NCBI RefSeq assembly: GCF_045635475.1 | Contig: NZ_JBJGXI010000078.1 | Location: forward strand, 1 to 12,330 | DNA: 12,330 bases | Direction: 5' to 3' | From: JBJGXI01 sp045635475 | GTDB taxonomy: Bacteria; Bacillota; Bacilli; Bacillales; Amphibacillaceae | Translations under genes and position numbers: made by a program | The notes under the pieces: model-generated | The model's database searches: none | Seen by the model: the letters and a program-made list of their open reading frames with translations, nothing else | What the model was told of the DNA's origin: nothing | Shown here: piece by piece, positions 6,268 to 12,330 of the stretch | Layout: every line of letters begins with the position of its first letter | How positions within the stretch are numbered: position 1 is the first letter of the stretch

Positions 6268-7221
6268 CTACTTTGTTATACGTGATGAAGCTGAAGGGAC
6301 GATCGTTTGAGTCCATTCATAAATATCTGCAAATACTTCTTGTTTGTTTTCTTCATTTAGCATTTCATGTCTTCCACCTGGATAAAAATGAGCAGTAACC
6401 TCACCGACGTTCAATTGTTTGTACTGGTCAATCACTTTTTGTACACCTTTGCCAAGGTTACCAACGGGGTCATCTGTGCCGCTAATAAATAATATAGGCA
6501 AATCACTTGGAATCTTTGTGATGTTTTGCTGGTCATGTATAACAGTTAAGCCGTCGAACATATCATAGAAAAAGCTTGCCGTCGGTGTAAACGTGCAATA
6601 AGGATCGTTTATATACTTTTGGATCTCTTCCTTATCTCTCGTTAACCAGTCTCGTGTTGTTAATGGTTTAGGGATATGTTTCGTATTTCCCATCGAGGTT
6701 ATGCGTGATAATAATTTACTTTCCCCTTTTTTCCCTTTTCTTATGATTTCTAATCGTGCTAAAAATTTAGCGAATGATAGCTCTACCTGGGAATGGCTTG
6801 CTGTACCTGATAAGATTACGCCAGTGAGTAATTCACTATGTTTTTGTATATAATTTCTAGCAACGAAACTTCCGAAGCTATGTCCTAATAAAATAACCGG
6901 TGTATCCGGATAGGTATTTTTAATATGTTTGGTAATTTCGACTAGGTCATTCGTTACGGTTTCAAAACCATCTTTTTCAGAAAAATAGCCTAGCAGTCCT
7001 TGGCGGTCTCCTGTATTTCCGTGGCCGCGGTGGTCATTCGCAAAAACAAATATATCATTGTCGACAAGATATTCAGCAAATGCTTGATAACGGTCGCTAT
7101 GCTCGGTCATGCCATGGGAAATTTGAATAATCGCAGCCGGTTGTTTGCTCGGGTCTGTCCAGCTTTGCACAAATACAGAAGTTTGATCTTCCATCTCTAA
7201 CCAAAAAGAATCTTTTTTCAT
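6268..7221 (-). CDS. Alpha/beta hydrolase, lysophospholipase-like
   Basis: A 317-residue serine hydrolase of the Hydrolase_4 (PldB / monoglyceride lipase-like) group. S-H-G-M-T-E-H (35-41) forms the oxyanion region. N-D-H-R-G-H-G (62-68) is a family block. G-H-S-F-G-S places the nucleophile at Ser115, S-G-T-D-D-P-V-G gives the acid near Asp250/251, and G-G-R-H-E-M gives His285. It has no signal peptide, so it should be cytoplasmic or loosely membrane-associated. The likely substrate is a lysophospholipid or monoacylglycerol, inferred from family only. The ATG at 7221 has AAAGGATG upstream. It is transcribed away from secG and towards ptsH, 307 bp before it, so it is probably a separate unit. 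No terminator is evident after it. Confidence 0.85.
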   Translation of the reverse strand: MKKDSFWLEMEDQTSVFVQSWTDPSKQPAAIIQISHGMTEHSDRYQAFAEYLVDNDIFVFANDHRGHGNTGDRQGLLGYFSEKDGFETVTNDLVEITKHIKNTYPDTPVILLGHSFGSFVARNYIQKHSELLTGVILSGTASHSQVELSFAKFLARLEIIRKGKKGESKLLSRITSMGNTKHIPKPLTTRDWLTRDKEEIQKYINDPYCTFTPTASFFYDMFDGLTVIHDQQNITKIPSDLPILFISGTDDPVGNLGKGVQKVIDQYKQLNVGEVTAHFYPGGRHEMLNEENKQEVFADIYEWTQTIVPSASSRITK

Positions 7222-7247
7222 AAATTATCATCCTTTCTTTTATTGGT

Positions 7248-7288
7248 TGCATATAGGCGCCTGTTTAAATAACTGCATATAGGTGCTT
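7248..7288. repeat. Direct repeat in the hydrolase/secG divergent region
   Basis: TGCATATAGGCGCCTG (7248-7263) and TGCATATAGGTGCTTT (7274-7289) share ten leading bases and repeat with a 26-bp period, about two and a half helical turns. They lie 27-67 bp upstream of the hydrolase start. They could be paired binding sites. A third TGCATATAG occurs at 7801 inside the hairpin after secG. Confidence 0.4.
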
Positions 7289-7381
7289 TTGTCGAAAATA
7301 AGCAATTTTAACTTGCTAACTATCCATGACTTGTGCTACATTTATCATATGTATTAGTGGGTCTTAGGAGGTGTGCGCAAC

Positions 7382-7612
7382 ATGTATGGAGTTGCGATAA
7401 CGTTATTAGTAATTGATGCAATTGCTCTTATTATTTTGGTTCTCTTACAATCAGGAAAAAGTGCTGGACTTTCAGGTGCAATCTCCGGTGGAGCCGAGCA
7501 GCTTTTTGGAAAACAAAAAGCACGCGGTATTGATGCTGTATTGAACCGTGCTACAATTGTAGTTGGAGTTCTTCTTTTCATTCTAACATTTCTTGTTGGA
7601 TATGTACTATAA
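7382..7612 (+). CDS. secG: Preprotein translocase subunit SecG
   Basis: SecG is the small accessory subunit of the SecYEG protein-export channel in the cytoplasmic membrane. The 76-residue product has two membrane helices (about residues 3-24 and 53-75). The highly conserved loop between them reads S-G-K-S-A-G-L-S-G-A-I-S-G-G and A-E-Q-L-F-G-K-Q-K-A-R-G. I chose ATG 7382 because AGGAGG (7366-7371) lies ten bases upstream and the length then equals that of the B. subtilis protein. A GTG three codons earlier is only one base from that ribosome site and is unlikely. In Bacilli secG is usually followed by an est/yvaK carboxylesterase and rnr, as here. Confidence 0.95.
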   Translation: MYGVAITLLVIDAIALIILVLLQSGKSAGLSGAISGGAEQLFGKQKARGIDAVLNRATIVVGVLLFILTFLVGYVL

Positions 7613-7618
7613 AATGCG

Positions 7619-7762
7619 TGTTCAAAAAGGTGACGAATTAGCAGCAAGAAGGTCGAGGCGGTGAAGTCTAGAGGACCGCAGTGTAGGCTTTTCCTACATG
7701 AGGACCGGATAGACGAACCAACTCTAGAGTTCGCCGCTGATCATTTGGTGCCTTTTTGAACA
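7619..7762. repeat. 144-bp structured palindromic element
   Basis: The ends are a perfect 12-bp inverted repeat, TGTTCAAAAAGG (7619-7630) and CCTTTTTGAACA (7751-7762). Inside, GCGGTGAAGTCTAGAG (7658-7673) pairs with CTCTAGAGTTCGCCGC (7722-7737) at 14 of 16 positions plus one G-U. At the centre TGTAGG-CTTTT-CCTACA (7682-7698) forms a hairpin. The octamer GAGGACCG occurs on both sides of that hairpin (7671-7678, 7700-7707). The nested pairing looks like a folded RNA or a non-autonomous mobile element. It begins six bases after the secG stop, so it would be transcribed with secG. I do not recognise a named Rfam class; similar TGTTCAAAAAGG-bounded repeats occur in Bacillaceae as far as I recall, which is not verified. 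Confidence 0.7.
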
Positions 7763-7773
7763 ACCTCTATAAT
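7745..7773 (+). promoter_or_regulatory. Possible promoter at the element's right edge
   Basis: A perfect TATAAT (7768-7773) lies 17 bp after TTGGTG (7745-7750), which matches only TTG of the -35 consensus. The -10 is part of a perfect 15-bp palindrome, CTATAATTATTATAG (7767-7781). It may drive est and rnr. If so, the transcript starts just before the hairpin at 7791. Confidence 0.4.
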
Positions 7774-7790
7774 TATTATAGAAACTAAGC

Positions 7791-7830
7791 AATCCCTTAC
7801 TGCATATAGTGAGGGATTATTTCGTTTTTA
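7791..7830 (+). terminator. Terminator-like hairpin between secG and est
   Basis: AATCCCTTACT pairs with AGTGAGGGATT (one G-U pair) around a GCATAT loop, ending at 7818. It is followed by ATTTCGTTTTTA, a broken T tract. It may end the secG transcript or act as a leader attenuator for est-rnr. Confidence 0.5.
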
Positions 7831-7984
7831 GTAGGGTAAACTAATAGAAAAGGTGTTTGTGGACAAGTTCGGTCGTGAACAAAAATCGGCTCGGACTGTT
7901 ATGAAGCCATTATTTGTGTATTACAACGAGAAGTTTGGTAGGATTTATCTGGTACATATAGAAATAATAGGGGGAAGTGTATCA

Positions 7985-8728
7985 ATGAAAATTAAATTAC
8001 CTGAGCCTTTCACGTTTGAAGCTGGAGTACGCGCGGTATTGTTATTACATGGATTCACTGGACATACAGCCGACGTAAGGATGTTAGGAAGATATTTACA
8101 AAATCAAGGCTATACGTGTCACGCACCGATCTATAGGGGGCATGGTGCACCGCCGGAGGAGCTTGTCGCATCTAATCCTGACCAATGGTGGGAAGATGTA
8201 AACATTGCTTTAAACCACTTACGGGAGCTTGGTCATGAACAAATTGCAGTAGCGGGTTTGTCGCTTGGTGGCGTACTTGGATTGAAATTAGCTTACTCGG
8301 AACCGGTGAAAGCAGTGATCCCGATGTGTGCGCCGATGTTTTTTGATAATGAAACACAGCTAACAAAAGGATTTCGGGCGTTTGCTAGCGAATATAAACA
8401 ACTAGAGAAGAAAGATGATGCGACTATTAATAAGGAAGTCGAACAGTTAATGGGCGAATCAAAGCAACTTTTTTCGAAGCTAGGAGGACTCATTACCGAG
8501 GTGAAACAGCATGTTGACCACATTTATGCACCGACAATGGTAATGCAGGCTAGGCGTGATCAGATGATTAATACGGACAGTGCTGACTATATTTATGAAA
8601 ACGTGGAAGCAGATCAAAAAGAAATCAAATGGTACGAAGATTCAGGACACGTGATTACTTTGGATAAAGAAAAAGAACAGTTACATGAAGATATTTATCA
8701 ATTTTTAGAATCATTGGATTGGTCTTAA
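7985..8728 (+). CDS. est: Carboxylesterase, Est30/YvaK type
   Basis: A 247-residue alpha/beta hydrolase matching the thermostable carboxylesterase Est30 family (YvaK in B. subtilis), which splits short- to medium-chain acyl esters and monoacylglycerols in the cytoplasm. L-L-H-G-F-T-G (20-26) is the oxyanion strand-turn. G-L-S-L-G-G has the nucleophile at Ser93, A-R-R-D-Q-M has the acid at Asp192, and S-G-H-V-I-T has His222. All three sit one residue before the Est30 positions. Start: ATG 7985 with AGGGGAAG (7969-7976) eight bases upstream; the product then begins M-K-I-K-L-P-E-P-F like its relatives. The frame is open 44 codons further up, but that part has no ribosome site or family match. 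It is followed 63 bp later by rnr, the order known from other Bacilli. The physiological substrate is unknown. Confidence 0.93.
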   Translation: MKIKLPEPFTFEAGVRAVLLLHGFTGHTADVRMLGRYLQNQGYTCHAPIYRGHGAPPEELVASNPDQWWEDVNIALNHLRELGHEQIAVAGLSLGGVLGLKLAYSEPVKAVIPMCAPMFFDNETQLTKGFRAFASEYKQLEKKDDATINKEVEQLMGESKQLFSKLGGLITEVKQHVDHIYAPTMVMQARRDQMINTDSADYIYENVEADQKEIKWYEDSGHVITLDKEKEQLHEDIYQFLESLDWS

Positions 8729-8729
8729 T

Positions 8730-8774
8730 CCATACTAAAGTTAGGTATGGAAAATGGAGAGCTTCCATTGTTTT
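8730..8774 (+). other. Two small hairpins between est and rnr
   Basis: CCATAC (8730-8735) pairs with GTATGG (8745-8750). AATGGA (8753-8758) pairs with TCCATT (8764-8769), followed by GTTTT. The second is only six base pairs plus flanking A/T and would be a weak terminator. They may be a processing or partial attenuation signal within a shared est-rnr transcript. Confidence 0.35.
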
Positions 8775-8791
8775 AGAAGGAAGGTGAAAGA

Positions 8792-11101
8792 TTGAATAAT
8801 GAAGAAACGAAGCAGAAAATTCTCGATTATTTCAGAGAAAATGCTTCCAAACCATTAGCAGTTAATGAAATAGAAGAAATAGTTGATATCGATGATGCTG
8901 ATCAGTTCAAAATTTTAATGAAAATATTAAATGAACTCGAGGAAGCTGGAGAGTTAGTTAGAACGAGGAAAAATAGGTATGGGCCACCGGAGCGGATGAA
9001 TCTGATTCGAGGCAAAATCCAAATGCATGCGAAGGGCTTTGCATTTTTAATTCCGGATGAAGAAGATCAAGATGATGTGTATATTAATCATGCCGATCTG
9101 CAGTCTGCCATGAACAATGATAAAGTGTTGGTTCGAATTGAGGGACGCGATGAACACGGCAAGCGGCCAGAAGGTGTTGTCGTTCGTATTTTAGAAAGAG
9201 CGGTCTCAGAAATCGTTGGTACTTATGATGGCAATGGCAACTACGGCTTCGTAATTGCCGATGATAAACGGATACCGAACGATATTTTTGTGCCAAAGCA
9301 TGCATCAGCTGGTGCGGTGGACGGACACAAAGTAATCGTGAAAATTACCAAATATCCTGAAGGACGCATGAGTGCAGAAGGGGAAATCACCCAAATCCTT
9401 GGGCACAAAAATGATCCAGGGATTGACATTATCTCGATTATTTATAAGCACGGCATTGCGATTGATTTTCCAGAAGAAGTAATTGAACAAGCTGCAAACA
9501 CACCGGAATCGATTAATGAAGATGAAATTGCGAACCGCAAAGATCTTCGTGATGAAATGATCGTTACGATTGATGGTGCCGATGCGAAGGATTTAGATGA
9601 TGCGGTAACCGTCAAAAAGTTAGATAACGGGAACTATAAGCTAGGCGTTTACATTGCTGATGTAACTTATTATGTGGAAGAAAATTCGCCAATCGATAAG
9701 GAAGCATTGGACCGTGGTACGAGTGTTTATTTAGTAGACCGTGTGATTCCGATGATTCCACATCGTCTGTCTAACGGAATTTGTTCACTAAATCCACAGG
9801 TAGACCGGTTAACACTCGGATGTGAAATGGAGATAGACAAACAAGGACAAGTTGTTGGGCATGAAATTTTCCAAAGTGTGATTAGAACGAATGAACGTAT
9901 GACTTATAATGATGTGAATAAGATTTTAGTCGACAAAGACGAACAACTGATGGATCGTTATAAGGAATTAGTTCCGATGTTTCAGGATATGGAAGATTTA
10001 GCAGCGATTTTACGCGGAAAGCGTTTTGGACGTGGCGCCATCGATTTTGATTTTAAAGAGGCGAAAGTGCTCGTTGATGATGAAGGTAAATCGGTAGATG
10101 TTGTAATCCGTGAACGCTCTGTTGCCGAACGCTTAATTGAAGAATTTATGCTATGTGCCAATGAAACAGTAGCGGAACATTTCCATTGGATGGACGTACC
10201 GTTTATCCACCGAATTCACGAAGATCCAGATCCATCGAAGCTGCAGAGCTTCTTTGATTTTATAGGAACCTTGGGCTACGTTGTTAAAGGTACGTCCAAC
10301 GAAATTCATCCACAAGCCTTGCAAAAGGTATTAGATGAAGTAAAGGGCGAGCAAGAGGAAATGATTATTTCGAAATTAATGCTCCGCTCGATGAAGCAAG
10401 CGAAGTATGATCCACAAGGCGTTGGTCACTTCGGCTTAGCAACAGAATTTTATACACATTTCACATCACCAATTCGTCGTTATCCAGATTTAATCGTACA
10501 CCGTCTAATACGGACGTACTTGATTAATAAAAAACTGGATGAAAAAACGATCCGCCATTGGAAAGATGTGTTACCTGATATTGCGAGACACGCTTCTGAA
10601 AAAGAACGCGGCGCAGTTGACGCAGAACGTGAAACAGACGATCTGAAAAAAGCAGAATATATGGCTGATAAAATCGGCGAAGAATTTGACGGGGTAATCA
10701 GCTCGGTAACAGGCTTCGGTTTGTTTGTCGAACTGCCGAACACGGTAGAAGGCCTCGTGCATGTTAGTTATTTGACCGACGATTATTATCACTTTGATGA
10801 GCGTCACTACGCCATGATCGGTGAGCGTACCGGTAATGTGTTCCGCATAGGTGACGAAATAACTGTTAAAGTTGTTAACGTAAATCTAGAAGAACATGTG
10901 GTTGATTTTGAAGTTGTCGGAATGAAACCGCGAAAAGAGCGCGTATCCACTGACCGTCCAAAGGTGATCAAAGCGAAAACCTTAAAGCAAAACGACAAAA
11001 AAGGTCGTAGCAATGGTAACGACAAACCTAGAGGCAAGGGTAGAGGACCAGGTGGCACACGCCAGAAGAAAAATAAAGGTAAGAGCAAGAAGAAAAAATA
11101 G
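8792..11101 (+). CDS. rnr: Ribonuclease R
   Basis: RNase R is a 3'-to-5' hydrolytic exoribonuclease that degrades structured RNA, including rRNA and, with SmpB-tmRNA, messages on stalled ribosomes. The 769-residue product shows all domains in order. They are a winged-helix N-terminus (about 1-65), two cold-shock RNA-binding domains (about 70-130, with G-K-I-Q-M-H-A-K-G-F-A-F, and 140-210, with Y-G-F-V-I-A-D), the RNB catalytic domain (about 250-590), an S1 domain (about 635-715, with G-V-I-S-S-V-T-G-F-G-L-F-V-E), and a lysine/glycine-rich tail. The metal-binding aspartates are in D-G-A-D-A-K-D-L-D-D (261-270), and T-S-P-I-R-R-Y-P-D-L is present. The start is TTG at 8792, with AAGGAAGGTG just upstream; no in-frame ATG lies near, and the product begins like other RNase R proteins. 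It ends 1 bp before a strong terminator, and smpB does not follow. Confidence 0.96.
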   Translation: MNNEETKQKILDYFRENASKPLAVNEIEEIVDIDDADQFKILMKILNELEEAGELVRTRKNRYGPPERMNLIRGKIQMHAKGFAFLIPDEEDQDDVYINHADLQSAMNNDKVLVRIEGRDEHGKRPEGVVVRILERAVSEIVGTYDGNGNYGFVIADDKRIPNDIFVPKHASAGAVDGHKVIVKITKYPEGRMSAEGEITQILGHKNDPGIDIISIIYKHGIAIDFPEEVIEQAANTPESINEDEIANRKDLRDEMIVTIDGADAKDLDDAVTVKKLDNGNYKLGVYIADVTYYVEENSPIDKEALDRGTSVYLVDRVIPMIPHRLSNGICSLNPQVDRLTLGCEMEIDKQGQVVGHEIFQSVIRTNERMTYNDVNKILVDKDEQLMDRYKELVPMFQDMEDLAAILRGKRFGRGAIDFDFKEAKVLVDDEGKSVDVVIRERSVAERLIEEFMLCANETVAEHFHWMDVPFIHRIHEDPDPSKLQSFFDFIGTLGYVVKGTSNEIHPQALQKVLDEVKGEQEEMIISKLMLRSMKQAKYDPQGVGHFGLATEFYTHFTSPIRRYPDLIVHRLIRTYLINKKLDEKTIRHWKDVLPDIARHASEKERGAVDAERETDDLKKAEYMADKIGEEFDGVISSVTGFGLFVELPNTVEGLVHVSYLTDDYYHFDERHYAMIGERTGNVFRIGDEITVKVVNVNLEEHVVDFEVVGMKPRKERVSTDRPKVIKAKTLKQNDKKGRSNGNDKPRGKGRGPGGTRQKKNKGKSKKKK

Positions 11102-11144
11102 ACGTGGAGCACGGCGTGAGAATGCCGTGCCACGTTTTTTTTTT
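11102..11144 (+). terminator. Rho-independent terminator of rnr
   Basis: ACGTGG-AG-CACGGC pairs with GCCGTGCCACGT (12 bp with a 2-base bulge) and is followed by ten T residues. It starts directly after the rnr stop and should be very efficient. Confidence 0.88.
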
Positions 11145-11170
11145 GTTTGGGTGTTGGCGGGAGTTTTCGC

Positions 11171-11344
11171 GGCCACGAGAGACGTTATTTTGATGAAAAA
11201 CTGTCTTTTTTGATATTGCCGGCCACCAGGGAGCTTATTTGCATGAATTGTACTGATTTTCCCTGAATTTTACCCAATAAGAGCGCTGGTGGCCGTGTAC
11301 TGCAAATATCAAGTTTTTCTAAAGAAATAAGCTCCCCTGTGGCC
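11171..11344. repeat. Four-copy inverted array of a 20-bp repeat, 50-bp pitch
   Basis: The motif GGCCACCAGGGAGCTTATTT or a near copy occurs four times: plus strand at 11171-11190 (most diverged) and 11221-11240, minus strand at 11275-11294 and 11325-11344. The two plus copies start 50 bp apart and the two minus copies end 50 bp apart, so the block is mirror-symmetric. The inner pair forms a hairpin with a perfect 9-bp stem (GGCCACCAG / CTGGTGGCC) plus CTTATT / AATAAG further in. The outer copy at 11325 matches the 11221 copy at 18 of 20 positions. The gap regions of the outer units are also related (both contain AAAAAC and TTGATATT). The block lies between the rnr terminator and the end of the convergent GNAT gene, whose transcript it could also terminate. 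Confidence 0.75.
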
Positions 11345-11362
11345 GCAGAAACTCCGACCATT

Positions 11363-12235
11363 CTATCTTTTCGTATATTCCCCATATAAAATCCAAGCAT
11401 CACTAACGTCGTATGCATCAAGGTTCGGGATATTTTCAAAGCCTTGCTGAGAAAAATCTATCCACACATGCATATCATCTTCTGTAGCACGGCTTTGCAT
11501 AAAATGCTTTACTGTCTCCCACAATCCTGGCTGCTCGTTATGGTCATTCCAGAAGTATTTCACATGCGCATACCAGTTACCTTTCCGGTCAGGCTTGATG
11601 ACGAGGAAACGGTCCTGAGCTTGATTTTGATAAAAGACAGAGGATTCTAGGTGCTGATCGGAAAACAAATCTGCTTTTAATGGCAGTGGATTGTAACATT
11701 CATACGGATAGACATTTCCAAGTGCGTTCGTTTGGACGGTTTGTAATAATGCTCGCTTATCCGCCACGGATGTTACTTGTTGCCACACATCACCATTCTC
11801 GCCACCAACAAGGTCAATGTCCTTAACTGTAAAGGAGTGAAGCTTTGTCATCACGGATAAACCTAATTTTTCAAGCACGCGTCTCGCGGCTTTGTTACCC
11901 TCATTCGTGTTGGCGCCGAGCCATGTAATGGTTGGGTCTTGTCTTAGTACGTCGGCAATGTGAGAGAGCAAGCGGGTCGCGTTGCCTTTGGACAAGTAGC
12001 GATGGTCACTGCGCAGTCGACCAATCATCGCATTGCCACCTGGAAACACGTGATACCCTGCAATCGCGAGCAAGTGCTTTTGCTCATCATAAAGACCATA
12101 CAGAAACTCGTTCTCCGATTGAATTAAATCAGGAAATATGTAATGGATATAATCATCTTCTATGTTTGTTTCCATCTTTTTTACAACATCATAGTCATCC
12201 ATAACCAGTTCTCTTATCATTAACGTATCTTGCAC
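11363..12235 (-). CDS. Two-domain GNAT family N-acetyltransferase
   Basis: A 290-residue protein whose first half (about 6-140) is a GNAT acetyl-CoA-dependent acetyltransferase fold. It begins I-R-E-L-V-M-D-D-Y. Motif A appears as H-R-Y-L-S-K-G-N-A-T-R-L-L (78-90), in the R/Q-x-x-G-x-A form. The late motif A-N-T-N-E-G-N-K-A-A-R-R-V-L-E-K-L-G-L (108-126) is the usual acceptor-side helix. The second half (about 145-290) has no motif I can name; it may be a degenerate second GNAT-like domain or a substrate domain. The start is GTG at 12235, with AGGGGGC eight bases upstream. ATG at 12220 (residue 6) has no ribosome site. The acceptor substrate is unknown. It is convergent with rnr and occupies the place where smpB is usually found. 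Confidence 0.8.
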   Translation of the reverse strand: MQDTLMIRELVMDDYDVVKKMETNIEDDYIHYIFPDLIQSENEFLYGLYDEQKHLLAIAGYHVFPGGNAMIGRLRSDHRYLSKGNATRLLSHIADVLRQDPTITWLGANTNEGNKAARRVLEKLGLSVMTKLHSFTVKDIDLVGGENGDVWQQVTSVADKRALLQTVQTNALGNVYPYECYNPLPLKADLFSDQHLESSVFYQNQAQDRFLVIKPDRKGNWYAHVKYFWNDHNEQPGLWETVKHFMQSRATEDDMHVWIDFSQQGFENIPNLDAYDVSDAWILYGEYTKR

Positions 12236-12330
12236 TTTCGATTGCCCCCTAAATATGTAATCACAGCTTATCTTCTCACAAGAAAATAGCGATTGTCTAT
12301 TACAATAGCTTCCGATTGACTGCCCATAGA
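12236..12330. other. Upstream region of the GNAT gene
   Basis: It holds the AGGGGGC ribosome site of the minus-strand GNAT gene. Possible minus-strand promoter boxes are weak (TTGTGA then TACATA), so I do not call a promoter. No other gene is visible before the window ends. Confidence 0.4.

Noticed and set aside
7354..7647. 97-residue minus-strand ORF opposite secG
   Set aside because: It is antisense to a clear secG gene and arises from its low-complexity membrane codons.
7853..7984. 44-residue N-terminal extension of the carboxylesterase
   Set aside because: It has no ribosome site or family similarity. The ATG at 7985 has AGGGGAAG upstream and gives the usual product.
11013..11213. Plus-strand ORF overlapping the end of rnr
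   Set aside because: It reads through the lysine-rich tail of rnr in another frame and across the terminator. It is an artefact of repetitive AAG/GGT codons.
11171..11344. CRISPR array
   Set aside because: The 20-bp repeats occur in both orientations and the outer units share spacer sequence, so it is a palindromic intergenic repeat, not CRISPR.

Overview
The window looks like chromosome from a low-GC Bacillota, most likely a member of the Bacillaceae. The reasons are a B. subtilis-like ptsH-ptsI pair, the secG / carboxylesterase / rnr gene order, strong AGGAGG ribosome sites, and class-typical lengths and motifs (HPr 88 aa, EI 571 aa, SecG 76 aa, RNase R 769 aa). Nothing in the sequence fixes the genus.

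Left part (about 1-3160): an AT-rich accessory segment. A DUF262-type (GmrSD-like) gene is split by a one-base frame change into two ORFs that overlap at TAATG. Two tiny, very basic genes with strong Shine-Dalgarno sites follow. After them comes about 570 bp of apparently decayed DNA.

Junction (about 3203-3960): a scar between the accessory segment and the core genes. Two copies of a roughly 75-bp palindromic element bracket a 5'-truncated GNAT acetyltransferase gene, a bidirectional terminator and a second, truncated copy of the last ~80 bp of ptsI. The intact ptsI with its own terminator lies just beyond.

Core part (3972-11144): ptsI and ptsH (minus strand) encode the general phosphotransferase proteins EI and HPr. 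Upstream of them, also on the minus strand, is a lysophospholipase-like alpha/beta hydrolase. Divergent from it are secG, est (carboxylesterase) and rnr (RNase R). A 144-bp highly structured palindromic element lies between secG and est. rnr ends in a strong terminator, and smpB, its usual neighbour in Bacilli, is not there.

Right edge (11145-12330): a 174-bp array of four 20-bp repeats, two per strand on an exact 50-bp pitch, fills the convergent gap between rnr and a minus-strand two-domain GNAT acetyltransferase.

The most unusual content is the split DUF262 gene with an atypical C-terminus, the element-bounded ptsI-tail duplication, and three different intergenic palindromic repeat families within 12 kb. 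No complete new multi-gene system can be claimed. The nearest candidate is the DUF262 pair plus the two small basic genes, and that link is inference only.
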